Shown: piece after piece, positions 7,418 through 15,100 of the stretch | Position numbering within the stretch: position 1 is the stretch's first letter | Layout: each line of letters begins with the position of its first letter | Assembly: GCA_958402445.1 (NCBI GenBank) | Contig: CATXTO010000022.1 | Location: forward strand, 1-30,850 | Reading direction: 5' to 3' | Length of the DNA: 30,850 bases | DNA from: an uncultured Eubacteriales bacterium | Lineage (GTDB): Bacteria > Bacillota > Clostridia > Oscillospirales > Oscillospiraceae | Translations under genes and position numbers: made by a program | The notes under the pieces: generated by a model | What the model saw: only the letters and a program-made list of their open reading frames with translations | The model's database searches: none | What the model was told of the DNA's origin: nothing

Positions 7418-8308
7418 TCAACGGTCCACTGAACCTGAAAAGTCGGGAATAAACGCGGCGGAGGCGGCGTCCGCCTCCTGTACAAAGCCCTCCAGCCGGT
7501 TCAGATATACCCAACTCAACACCGCCTGATACTCCTCCTCCGAGACCCGGCGATCCAACGGGGGAAGGCCTGCCGTGCGGGGCATGGGGGTGTACTGCCG
7601 CATGAGGGACACCAGCACCGTCCCCGGGGCAAAGGCCTGCCCGATCCAATCCAGCACCCGCAGGGAATTTTCTATGTGGCCCGGCAGAATCAGGTGCCGG
7701 ATGATAACGCCCCGGCGCAGCCGCTCCCCGGCCCACTGGCAGGGGCCGGTTTGCCGGACCATTTCCTCAAGGGCACGGGTCGCAACCGGAAAGTAATCCT
7801 GAGCCCCGGAGAGCCGGGCGGCCAGGGCAGCGTCCGCGTATTTTAGGTCCGGCAGGTACACGTCCACCAGGCCCTCCAGGGCCCGCAGGGTCTTTACCCG
7901 CTCGTAGCCGCCGCAGTTATACACCACCGGCACCGGCAGCTTGGGCCGGAGCGCCGGCACGATCCAGGGCAGAAAGTGGGTGGGGGTCACCAGGTCGATG
8001 TTCTCCGCGCCCTGGGCAATCAGGCGCTCCAGCTCCTCCCGCAGCGCCGCGGAGGTCATCTCCCGCCCCGCCCGGTCCTGACGAATGGCCGCGTTTTGGC
8101 AGTACAGGCAGCCCAGGGTACAGCCCGAGAAGAAGACCGCGCCGCTGCCGCCCGGACCGGCCAGAGCCGGCTCCTCCCACTTATGGAGCATGGTCCGGGC
8201 CACCCGGAGGCCGGCCGGCATGCGGCAGAACCCCAGCTCCCCCTCCTGCCGTTTGACCCCGCAGGCCCTGGGGCACAGCGTGCAGGGGGATTCCTGTAAA
8301 AGCTCCAT
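7418..8308 (-). CDS. Radical SAM protein, COG1313 type (PflA-like)
   Basis: Putative radical S-adenosylmethionine enzyme of 296 residues. The cluster-binding motif CTLGCLYC (Cys63, Cys67, Cys70) is intact, and an N-terminal cysteine group (Cys9, Cys12, Cys16, Cys28) is typical of the COG1313 proteins often labelled pyruvate-formate-lyase activating enzyme-like. Substrate is unknown for most members. Start ATG 8308 follows GGAGAGG on the minus strand; an upstream ATG at 8350 would add 14 residues without a ribosome site. It lies directly upstream of the lexA promoter region, same strand. Confidence 0.85.
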   Translation of the reverse strand: MELLQESPCTLCPRACGVKRQEGELGFCRMPAGLRVARTMLHKWEEPALAGPGGSGAVFFSGCTLGCLYCQNAAIRQDRAGREMTSAALREELERLIAQGAENIDLVTPTHFLPWIVPALRPKLPVPVVYNCGGYERVKTLRALEGLVDVYLPDLKYADAALAARLSGAQDYFPVATRALEEMVRQTGPCQWAGERLRRGVIIRHLILPGHIENSLRVLDWIGQAFAPGTVLVSLMRQYTPMPRTAGLPPLDRRVSEEEYQAVLSWVYLNRLEGFVQEADAASAAFIPDFSGSVDR

Positions 8309-8362
8309 CCGTTTTTCCTCTCCGTGTCCAGAGCCCCGTTTGGTCCCCATGAAACAAGGGTC

Positions 8363-8797
8363 TCACAATTTTTTGATCAAGCAAATAATCCGATTCGCCT
8401 CTGAAAAGCCGGCCCTCAGATGGAACCGATAGCTGGCTTCGTTGTCCAACTGGCAGTCGCTGGCGAATTCCTTGCAGCCCATCGCGGAAGCCCAGTTCTC
8501 ACAGGCTCTCAGCAATTCTTTTCCATAGCCCCGCCGGCGATATTCCGGTTGAACGAAAATTCCCTCCAGGTATCCAACCGGACTGCTGCCCGTGCCCTCC
8601 ACATAGTCGTGCCTGAGCTGGCACTGGGCAAAGCCAACGGGCTTTTCCCGATCCAATTTTAGGAAAAATACGCCCCGCGCCGTTGCCAACACCTCTGAGA
8701 ATTCGTTTCTCAACGCCTGCACGCTGTGCTGACTCCAAAGCAAGACAGCCAATTGCGCCAGAATCTCCAGGTCCTCTTTGCCTGCTTTCCGAACCAT
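8363..8797 (-). CDS. GNAT acetyltransferase, aminoglycoside 6'-N-acetyltransferase-like
   Basis: A 144-residue single-domain GNAT. The stretch LRHDYVEGT..SPVGYLEGI followed by FVQPEYRRRGYGKELL closely resembles AAC(6')-I enzymes of the Ii/Iy group, which acetylate the 6'-amine of aminoglycosides using acetyl-CoA; the CoA-binding QPEYRRRGYG motif is intact. AAGGAG lies ten bases upstream of ATG 8797. Resistance is inferred from family likeness only: many chromosomal relatives have other or unknown amine substrates. Lies 54 bases upstream of the radical SAM gene on the same strand. Confidence 0.75.
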   Translation of the reverse strand: MVRKAGKEDLEILAQLAVLLWSQHSVQALRNEFSEVLATARGVFFLKLDREKPVGFAQCQLRHDYVEGTGSSPVGYLEGIFVQPEYRRRGYGKELLRACENWASAMGCKEFASDCQLDNEASYRFHLRAGFSEANRIICLIKKL

Positions 8798-8902
8798 CGC
8801 TGCATGCTCCTTTCCGATTTACGAAATGTGTTTCAGTTTTGGGCCAAATCCCCGGCGCGGCCGGGGACATATGGAGAAAAACACAATCTCAAAACACAGA
8901 CG

Positions 8903-9694
8903 CTATCCCCGGCTGCTTTGTTCGCTGGCCGATATATGCTTTCGGATTTCCTTTTCATGCGCAAGGCAATATGCATAACTCTCTTTCATAAACGTCTGGA
9001 TCCCCAGGGTCCGATACATCTCATCGATAACGGCAAGGACGGATTCTCCGTCTGCCGTCATCGTAAAGAAATAGGGGTAGATACAGCCGCCCTGTTCTCT
9101 GGGGAAATATGGGTTAATCCCACATAGGCGCGGGTCCCGCATGATGCTCTCTACGACCATTTCGCTCAAAATCCATTTTAGCGACGGACGCTCATACTGG
9201 TCATAGGAATCATGAAACAACCGATTCCACACATAAAACCAAACAAAATGAATGATCTCATGAATGGACGTCCCAATCGCGCCCTGGGGGCTGTTTAAGT
9301 AAAAAACCTCAAAGCGTTGCTCCTGCAAAAACCGCGGCGACACGGGATTCAAAGATACGTCGCATCTCATTTGGTTGAAAAGGGCGGTGCAATCCAGCGC
9401 AAAGGCTTCGGATAAGGCATCTTCAATCTGCTTTCGATGGATGCCCCAGGCCGCCTGATAGGCTTCGGCCTTTTGATTGAGTTCGGCCTCCAAGCCCTGG
9501 TACAGATCCCTGATCGTCTTCTCGATATAGCGTTTTCTATCCGCAAAAGCGAGGCCCTTGGCTTTTTCTCTGTCTAACTGGGGATAAAAATAATACAGCG
9601 AATCCGACCAGAAGGCGGCCTCGTCGTCGGTTTGAAACATCAGAATACTCCGTACCATGGAGTCGATCCCCGGATTGTGAAAAATTAAATTCAT
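8903..9694 (-). CDS. Unrecognised protein with HEXXH metallopeptidase-like motif
   Basis: A 263-residue soluble protein with no signal peptide. I do not recognise the family. Residues 145-149 are HEIIH, within SIHEIIHFVWFYVW, and Glu178 or Glu182 in the following helix (SEMVVES) lies at the distance expected of a gluzincin third zinc ligand, so a zinc peptidase fold is plausible. The rest is rich in aromatic residues and charged helices. AGGAG lies nine to ten bases upstream of ATG 9694, and a consensus promoter is visible at 9781-9809. It stands alone at the head of the minus-strand group; substrate unknown. Confidence 0.75.
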   Translation of the reverse strand: MNLIFHNPGIDSMVRSILMFQTDDEAAFWSDSLYYFYPQLDREKAKGLAFADRKRYIEKTIRDLYQGLEAELNQKAEAYQAAWGIHRKQIEDALSEAFALDCTALFNQMRCDVSLNPVSPRFLQEQRFEVFYLNSPQGAIGTSIHEIIHFVWFYVWNRLFHDSYDQYERPSLKWILSEMVVESIMRDPRLCGINPYFPREQGGCIYPYFFTMTADGESVLAVIDEMYRTLGIQTFMKESYAYCLAHEKEIRKHISASEQSSRG

Positions 9695-9780
9695 TTGTTT
9701 TCACTCCTGACTGCCGGTTTCTTTTCGCGGCCATGCAATGGCCGTGTGCATGGAAAAAGAGGTATAAACAGTATTTTCCC

Positions 9781-9809
9781 ATTATACATCCCTTTGCCCC
9801 GCCGGGCAA
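9781..9809 (-). promoter_or_regulatory. Promoter of the HEXXH gene
   Basis: On the minus strand, -35 TTGCCC (9809-9804), 17-bp spacer and a perfect -10 TATAAT (9786-9781), about 90 bases upstream of the start. A hairpin CGGCCAT-gca-ATGGCCG lies in the leader (about 9730-9746). Confidence 0.7.
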
Positions 9810-9827
9810 GACCTGTATGGATTTTCC

Positions 9828-9856
9828 TGGACAAGCAGGTTTTGATATTATATAAT
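9828..9856 (+). promoter_or_regulatory. Promoter of the lipoprotein-rlmCD pair
   Basis: -35 TGGACA (9828-9833), 17-bp spacer and perfect -10 TATAAT (9851-9856), diverging from the HEXXH-gene promoter 20 bases away. Confidence 0.75.
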
Positions 9857-9944
9857 CGAGCATAGTACAACTATATTTTTCCTTATTCAGGCCGGTAGGC
9901 GAAATTTGCCGCGTGACCGGTCATGCGTGTTAGGAGGCTTCCCT

Positions 9945-10745
9945 ATGAAACGATTCGCCGCAGTCGCACTGCTGCTTGCTCTGCTGCCGAGCCTTGCCGC
10001 CTGCGCCCCAAGGTCCCCCCAGGAGACGGCGCCCGCCTTCGCCCCCCAGTCCCCCGGGGCGACCACAGAGCCCCGGGGCACCACCACCCCGGCGTCCCAG
10101 ACTACGGCCCCGCGTAGGGCGGAGGACCTGGTGGAGGTCCGGCAGCAGGTGCACCTGCTGGGCGCCGACGGCGTAGGCAACACCTATGATTACACCTACA
10201 CCGTGCCCGGGTTTACTCTGGACAGTCAGGACGCGGCCGCATGCAATCAGGCGATCCTGGAGACCTGCACGTCCTATATTGAGGAGAGCCAGGAGGCAGA
10301 CCGGGAGGGCTACAGCGTTCTGTGCATGGGGATCGGGTACGACGCCTGGCTCTGGGAGGAGGTCCTGACGCTTCTGGTGACCGTCGACAGCGATTGGGGC
10401 AACACGGAGTACCTCCTGTACCAGTTGGACGCGGATACCGGCGCGCGGCTGCAAACCGGGGATTTGGCAGCTCGTCTGGGCCTGAGCCAGGCGGATTTTG
10501 CCCAAGCGGCCCGGGCCGCTATGGAGTCCACCTTCCGGACCATGTTCCAGGGGGCAGAGGAGACTGCGGGGGATTTTTACCAGACACAGCTGGACAAGAC
10601 CGTGGCGGGGGAAAACGTGAGCAAGGCGCAGCTTTATCTGGGGGAGGGCGGCGCTCCCTTCCTGCTTTGTACCATTTACTCCCTGGCAGGAGCGGAATCC
10701 TACGATTATTGCATTCCCCTGGAGCTGCCTGAGAGCGGAGGATGA
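9945..10745 (+). CDS. Lipoprotein, DUF3298/RsiV-like
   Basis: Predicted exported lipoprotein of 266 residues. MKRF is followed by a hydrophobic stretch and the lipobox SLAAC, with lipidated Cys20, then a low-complexity Pro/Thr/Ala linker to about residue 60. The remainder resembles DUF3298/DUF4163-type extracytoplasmic domains (YTVPGF, LLYQLDADTGARLQ). ATG 9945 follows AGGAGG (9932-9937). It ends three bases before the methyltransferase gene, so the two are co-transcribed, though no functional link is known. Confidence 0.8.
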   Translation: MKRFAAVALLLALLPSLAACAPRSPQETAPAFAPQSPGATTEPRGTTTPASQTTAPRRAEDLVEVRQQVHLLGADGVGNTYDYTYTVPGFTLDSQDAAACNQAILETCTSYIEESQEADREGYSVLCMGIGYDAWLWEEVLTLLVTVDSDWGNTEYLLYQLDADTGARLQTGDLAARLGLSQADFAQAARAAMESTFRTMFQGAEETAGDFYQTQLDKTVAGENVSKAQLYLGEGGAPFLLCTIYSLAGAESYDYCIPLELPESGG

Positions 10746-10748
10746 GGA

Positions 10749-12104
10749 ATGCTGCGGAAACAGGAGCTTTACACCGGGGAGATCATCGACTACACCGCCG
10801 AGGGACAGGGCGTGGCCCGAATCGAGGGCTGCGTGGTGTTCGTGCCCAACGCCGTGGCCGGGGAGGTATGCCGGATTCAAATCACCCAGGTGGGCAAGAC
10901 CTGGGCAGCGGGGAAAATTCGGGAAATCCTGGTCCGCTCCCCTCATCGGATCAGCCGGTCCTGCCCCCAGGCGAAACGCTGCGGCGGCTGCGCCTTTCAG
11001 CACCTGGACTATGAAGAAGAATGCCGTTTGAAGGCGGAGCGGGTGCGCCAGGCCCTTAACCGCATCGGGGGCGAGACCCTGAACGCGGTGGAGCTGCTTC
11101 CGGCCCCGGCCTGCTTTGCCTACCGGAATAAGGCGCAGTACCCCGTCTCTTCCCAAAAGGGCCGGGTGTACGCGGGCTTTTATCAGGCCGGCACCCATGC
11201 GGTGGTGGCCTGTCCCCGGTGTGAGATCCTGCCCAGGGAGGCGGATCTGGCCCGGGATGCTGTGGTGGAGTACGCCAATGCCCTGGGCCTCAGCGCTTAT
11301 GACGAGGCCACGGGAAAGGGCCTTTTGCGGCACATCTATGTGCGGAAGGGCTGGGTCTCCGGGCAGCTGCTGGTGTGCGTGGTGGTCTGCGGGGACGCGC
11401 TCCCCCAGGCCCATACCCTCGTGGCCCGGCTGCGGCGGATTCCCGGCTTCACCACCCTGGTGCTGAGCCGGCACAAAAAGCCGGGCAACACGGTGCTGGG
11501 GGATTCGTTTCAAACCCTCTATGGCCCCGGCTACATCGAAGATACCCTCTGCGGCCTGCAATTTCGGCTGTCTCCCCGGTCCTTTTACCAGGTCAATCAC
11601 CCCCAGGCTGAGAAGCTGTACCAGAAGGCCATGGAACTGGCGGACCTGAAAAGCACGGACACGGTGCTGGACCTGTACTGCGGCGTGGGTACCATCACCC
11701 TGGCCATGGCCGGCCGGGCCGGCCGGGTCCTGGGGGTGGAGCTGGTGGAGCAGGCGGTTCAGGACGCCTGGGACAACGCCCGGCGCAACGGCGTGGAAAA
11801 CGCGGAGTTCTTCTGCGGCGACGCGGGCTCGGCCACCCTGGAGCTGGAGCGCCGGGGCGTGCGCCCGGACGTGGTGGTGGTGGACCCGCCCCGGAAGGGG
11901 CTCAGCGCCGACGTGATTCAGGCCTTGGAGGCCATGGCCCCGAACCGGCTGGTGTACGTGTCCTGCGACCCGGCCACCCTGGCCCGGGACGTGGCCCTTC
12001 TGAAAAAGAGGGGATTTCACTTAGAAAAAGTCCTGGCCTTGGACCTCTTTCCCCGTTGCGCCCATACGGAAAGTATTGTCCTGTTACAGAAGATTGTTAA
12101 ATAA
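10749..12104 (+). CDS. rlmCD: 23S rRNA (uracil-5-)-methyltransferase, RumA/RlmCD family
   Basis: SAM-dependent m5U methyltransferase of 451 residues. N-terminal TRAM domain (about 3-60), then 4Fe-4S cysteines (Cys72, Cys78, Cys81 in CPQAKRCGGC, plus one in ACPRCEIL), SAM-binding DLYCGVGTITLAMA, DPPRKGL and the catalytic-cysteine motif VSCDPATLARD, ending HTESIVLLQK. ATG 10749 follows GGAGGATGAGG. Firmicutes enzymes of this type modify U747 and U1939; single or dual specificity cannot be told here. The AT-rich island begins right after its stop; rumA 3' ends are known integration sites of streptococcal integrative elements. Confidence 0.94.
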   Translation: MLRKQELYTGEIIDYTAEGQGVARIEGCVVFVPNAVAGEVCRIQITQVGKTWAAGKIREILVRSPHRISRSCPQAKRCGGCAFQHLDYEEECRLKAERVRQALNRIGGETLNAVELLPAPACFAYRNKAQYPVSSQKGRVYAGFYQAGTHAVVACPRCEILPREADLARDAVVEYANALGLSAYDEATGKGLLRHIYVRKGWVSGQLLVCVVVCGDALPQAHTLVARLRRIPGFTTLVLSRHKKPGNTVLGDSFQTLYGPGYIEDTLCGLQFRLSPRSFYQVNHPQAEKLYQKAMELADLKSTDTVLDLYCGVGTITLAMAGRAGRVLGVELVEQAVQDAWDNARRNGVENAEFFCGDAGSATLELERRGVRPDVVVVDPPRKGLSADVIQALEAMAPNRLVYVSCDPATLARDVALLKKRGFHLEKVLALDLFPRCAHTESIVLLQKIVK

Positions 12105-12140
12105 TGAAGTGGTGAAAATTTGGAAATTAGAGGTGTTGTG

Positions 12141-12174
12141 AGGCGCAGAGGCTTTTAGCTTTTGCGCCTTTTCC
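12141..12174 (+). terminator. Terminator after the rumA-type gene
   Basis: Stem AGGCGCAGA (12141-12149)/TTTGCGCCT (12161-12169) followed by TTTTCC. It lies 37 bases after the stop codon, at the start of the AT-rich island. Confidence 0.65.
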
Positions 12175-12179
12175 TTGGG

Positions 12180-12296
12180 GAATATGATGAAAATATTATT
12201 AAAAATAGAATAAAGAGAATGGATGTTTATGAGACGAAGATGATAATTTGTTATGCAGAAACAGGGAGATATCAGACGTGTGAATTTGAACAATAA
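12180..12296 (+). pseudogene. Gene remnant, possibly serine-recombinase C-terminal tail
   Basis: An open stretch without start codon encodes about 38 residues (GEYDENIIKNRIKRMDVYET, then KMIICYAETGRYQTCEFEQ) ending in TAA. The pattern D-x-I-I-x3-I-K-R-x-x-V-Y-E-x-K-M-I-I resembles the end of large serine recombinases, which would suit the junction of an integrated element. The match is from pattern memory, short, and could be chance. Confidence 0.3.
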
Positions 12297-12389
12297 ATAG
12301 ATGAAATTGTTATGTTTAATTGATGTGAGGGGAACAAAATGTCTTTTAGATGGTAATAGTGGAGGGAGTATGGTACAATTAAAAAGTAA

Positions 12390-12893
12390 GGCAAAGGCGA
12401 GGATTTGAAAAGAAATGGAGGCTACGTTGGTAGAAATTATAACAATTTCTCTAAGGCCGAATTCTGCCTTTTGGAAATCCAAATCACGATCTCAACCCAT
12501 ATGGAAACGGTTGTTTTTCTTGCCCACGAAAAACAGACAGTAATATCAACATGATTCATTAAGGAAAACAATCTATCAATTGGGCGAATCATAAACTGTG
12601 CGCTAAGCGAAGCCAGTGCCACAAACTTTTCAATAGAAGATGGAAACCATGCGGCGGCTATTGCTAATTCTGTTTATAATGCCATAGCACAAAGGGCTAC
12701 TGTAAAACGGCGAGCAACACTACATATTTTTGTTTCTGCGCCAAACGCTTTTATGTTTTTTAGGACAGAATTCACTGGGATTTGGTAAATGTGTTTTGTA
12801 CGAATATGATTTTGAACAACGAATTTCTTGCTCATATACATCGTCAATAGAATTTACAAAGAAAGGAGCGTGTAAGAGAATACTTTGAGTTGA
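12390..12893 (+). pseudogene. Broken SAVED-domain protein (cyclic-nucleotide sensor relic)
   Basis: The frame whose codons start at multiples of three reads RNGGYVGRNYNNFSKAEFCL, then HMETVVFLAHEKQTVIST, a TGA stop at 12552, FIKENNLSIGRIINCALSEA, and later RATLHIFVSAPNAFMFF. A frameshift at the T-run near 12753-12760 then restores LGQNSLGFGKCVLYEYDF and ends after SIEFTKKGACKRIL (TGA about 12891). The LHIFVSAPN..FFLGQ..LGFGK..LYEYDF pattern is typical of SAVED domains, which bind cyclic oligonucleotides in CBASS effectors and in some type III CRISPR effectors (Lon-SAVED). No start codon or effector domain remains, so it is truncated at the 5' side. It lies about 370 bases upstream of the type III-like operon. 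Confidence 0.55.
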
Positions 12894-13042
12894 AAGAACG
12901 AACATATGAGGCAACATACGGCTTAAAGGTCCCGTTTAATATATTTAATGCATGGTTTGGATTTATGAGAAAGGACATATCATCAGAACATTTAATAAAG
13001 TTCAAGCATGATGTATTTAAACAATTAAAGGCTGAACTTTAA
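12878..13042 (+). pseudogene. Unidentified C-terminal gene fragment
   Basis: A third frame, out of register with the SAVED relic, encodes EYFELKERTYEATYGLKVPF followed by NIFNAWFGFMRKDISSEHL and KHDVFKQLKAEL, ending in TAA. It has protein-like composition and no start codon. It may be the displaced end of the SAVED-containing gene or of another lost gene. From 13043 to 13263 I see only AT-rich sequence with a TATAAT (13140-13145) lacking a clear -35. Confidence 0.35.
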
Positions 13043-13263
13043 AAATAAGCATGACCATATCTATTGCATCAGAAAATATGCTGTATTGTTTATAGGAAAC
13101 TTATTATAGAAAAAACGTAGGGCGTATTGAAAAAACTATTATAATTTTGAATTGTGTAAAAATCTATAAATGTTTATTGCAATTATTTGTAGAACTATTT
13201 TTTAGTAGAACTATATTGAGAAATATTGTCTCCATCAAGGATCTAATAAAGGAGAATCTGATT

Positions 13264-14151
13264 GTGACGGAACAAGAGGTATTTGATTTAAAATACTTGC
13301 CACTTAAAATTTCAATGATTTCATTGGAACAGGCTGAATTGCCACCGTATCTTGGATCGACGTTGCGGGGAGTGATTGGACAGGCTTTGTCTCGGATAGA
13401 CTGGGAGGCTTATGATTATCTCTATGGGAATGGGGAAAAAAGTGACAATCAGCAGGATATTGTAAAACCTTATATCATTATCCCTCCGGAGTTTCATGGT
13501 AATAAATATATAGTGGATCGTGATAAGGAATTAGTTTTTGAGTTTGCACTTTTAGGTGACGCCGTAAAATATGCTTCGTCATTGGCATTGGTGTTACAAA
13601 ATATTGGACAATATGGGTTAGGAGCACAAAGATATCCATTTTCTTTGCGAAAGATCGTCAATCGGGAAGAACAGCGGATCCTATGGCGGAGAAACGTTTA
13701 TTATAAAACTGGGGAAAATGAAATAATTATTCCCTGCCGAAGGCTACAGAAGATATCAGGAGTGGAGATTGAACTGCGCACGCCGCTTAGGATTCGTCGT
13801 AACGGCCAGTTATTAACAGAGATTCACTTTCAGACGCTGATTCGGAATATTACCAATCGGATGATAGCTATAACGGAGCGATATGGAGGCTGGGTAGATC
13901 GGGAGGAGGCGGAACGGCTTGTAATGCTTGCAGGTGAGGTTAAAACAGTCAGGGAGGATTTGAGCGTACTCCATTTAGAACGGTATTCCAACCGTGTAAA
14001 GGAAAAGATGGATTTTAGCGGCTTAATGGGAAGCCTAGAATATGAGGGGGAGCTGACGCCTTTTGTCCCGTGGCTGTCGGCGGCACAGATTTTACATATT
14101 GGGCGTAACACAACATTTGGAATGGGAAAAATTGAGGTACAGTTTCTTTGA
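13264..14151 (+). CDS. cas6: Cas6-family RAMP endoribonuclease (CRISPR RNA processing)
   Basis: Predicted RAMP protein of 295 residues from GTG 13264, chosen because AAAGGAG (13248-13254) lies nine bases upstream; an ATT/TTG-type start at 13147 would add 39 unconserved residues. The pattern ELPPYLGSTLRGVIGQAL, YIIIPPEF, LVFEFALLGDAVKY, IGQYGLGAQRYPFSL and the C-terminal glycine-rich loop HIGRNTTFGMGKIEVQFL matches the PF10040-type Cas6, which cuts precursor crRNA in type III systems. The usual cysteine pair near residue 50 is absent. First gene of the island operon, yet no CRISPR array is in the window, so it would have to act on an array elsewhere. Confidence 0.8.
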   Translation: MTEQEVFDLKYLPLKISMISLEQAELPPYLGSTLRGVIGQALSRIDWEAYDYLYGNGEKSDNQQDIVKPYIIIPPEFHGNKYIVDRDKELVFEFALLGDAVKYASSLALVLQNIGQYGLGAQRYPFSLRKIVNREEQRILWRRNVYYKTGENEIIIPCRRLQKISGVEIELRTPLRIRRNGQLLTEIHFQTLIRNITNRMIAITERYGGWVDREEAERLVMLAGEVKTVREDLSVLHLERYSNRVKEKMDFSGLMGSLEYEGELTPFVPWLSAAQILHIGRNTTFGMGKIEVQFL

Positions 14152-14185
14152 CAAGCAGGTAATAGAGTTTTATTGGGAGGTACAC

Positions 14186-15100
14186 ATGGAGAAAAAAACA
14201 AAAAGAAAAACGAAAGCTTTGAATGTCAGTCAGACAACAATACGAAACATTAAAGAGAATTTTGAACGCATGGAAACGGATATTGTAAATCAACTAAATT
14301 TAAAAGCACCTCACGGCGGTACCATTGGATGGTATCGGGAAACGATATGGGGCGAAATGTTTGAAAGGATTATTCCGCGTAAATTTGTGGTAGCGCATTC
14401 CGTGTCGATTATTGACTCTTATGGCAGTGTCTCGAAAGAGGTGGACTTGGCCATTTTTGACGAAACCTATACACCATATATTTTTAGCTACGGTGGGCTG
14501 AAATTTATTCCTATTGAAGCTGTATCGGTGGTGGTTGAATGTAAAAGTACCTCTATGAACCAAAAAGAATTAATGGAGTGGGCAAGCAGCATGAAGTCTT
14601 TGAAGACTTCAAAAAAATCTTGTGTTAGAACATTAGATAAAATTGCCAGAGGAGAAATCAACTCAATACCAACGCAGACAGCGACACGTCCGCTGCGCAT
14701 TTTATGCTGTCTAAATAAACGCATTGTCAACACTACATTGAAAGATAATGAAAAGATGTTTGATGTTGTCATGAGGGTAAAAACCGATGAGAGGAAAATG
14801 CATATTGAATTAGATGAGGGGAAGAAGAGCTTATATGATTGGTTTCTATCATTAAATCACGCCGAGGGACTGGGGGAACGTGAAGAGAGGAGCAAAGCTG
14901 ACTGGGAAACGGCAGTGGGAGATGTTGGGTTAGACAAATATAGGGTTTTTCATAAAGAGAAAGAGCTTTCGCTGCTCACCTTCAATTTTCAATTAAATCA
15001 GCTTTTAATGCTGATTAATAATCCGATGCTTTTTCCGCACATAGCTTATGTGGAAATGTTTAACGGGAACGGGAACAAGAAAGGGGATAAAAATGAATGA
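14186..15100 (+). CDS. PD-(D/E)XK nuclease-like protein, DUF6602-like
   Basis: A 304-residue protein with a lysine-rich N-terminus. Residues 52-120 resemble DUF6602: IWGEMFERIIPRKFVV, SKEVDLAIFD (Asp87), IPIEAVSVVVECKS (Glu111, Glu118, Lys120). Asp87 with Glu118-x-Lys120 fits a PD-(D/E)XK nuclease core. The C-terminal half (about 130-304) is not recognised, and I see no CARF domain. ATG 14186 follows GGGAGGT, and the gene ends seven bases inside cas10. Its place between cas6 and cas10 suggests an effector or accessory nuclease of the complex; this is inference, since it could also be passenger cargo. Confidence 0.7.
   Translation: MEKKTKRKTKALNVSQTTIRNIKENFERMETDIVNQLNLKAPHGGTIGWYRETIWGEMFERIIPRKFVVAHSVSIIDSYGSVSKEVDLAIFDETYTPYIFSYGGLKFIPIEAVSVVVECKSTSMNQKELMEWASSMKSLKTSKKSCVRTLDKIARGEINSIPTQTATRPLRILCCLNKRIVNTTLKDNEKMFDVVMRVKTDERKMHIELDEGKKSLYDWFLSLNHAEGLGEREERSKADWETAVGDVGLDKYRVFHKEKELSLLTFNFQLNQLLMLINNPMLFPHIAYVEMFNGNGNKKGDKNE

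Noticed and set aside
8850..8868. GC-rich hairpin (CCCCGGC/GCCGGGG) between the HEXXH and AAC(6')-like genes
   Set aside because: Perfect short stem but no T-run on either strand, so a terminator call is not supported.
9930..12020. Very long minus-strand open frame (696 codons) opposite the lipoprotein and rlmCD genes
   Set aside because: GC-rich antisense shadow; the plus-strand proteins are clearly conserved and the antisense product has no recognisable domain.
12084..12482. Minus-strand frame of 132 codons in the AT-rich gap
   Set aside because: Composition (Ile/Phe/Asn/Leu-rich) is as expected by chance for AT-rich DNA, no ribosome site, and the plus strand shows better protein-like relics.
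13043..13263. Clear promoter for the cas6-cas10 operon
   Set aside because: A TATAAT is present at 13140-13145 but no acceptable -35 lies 16-18 bases upstream, so I do not list it as a feature.
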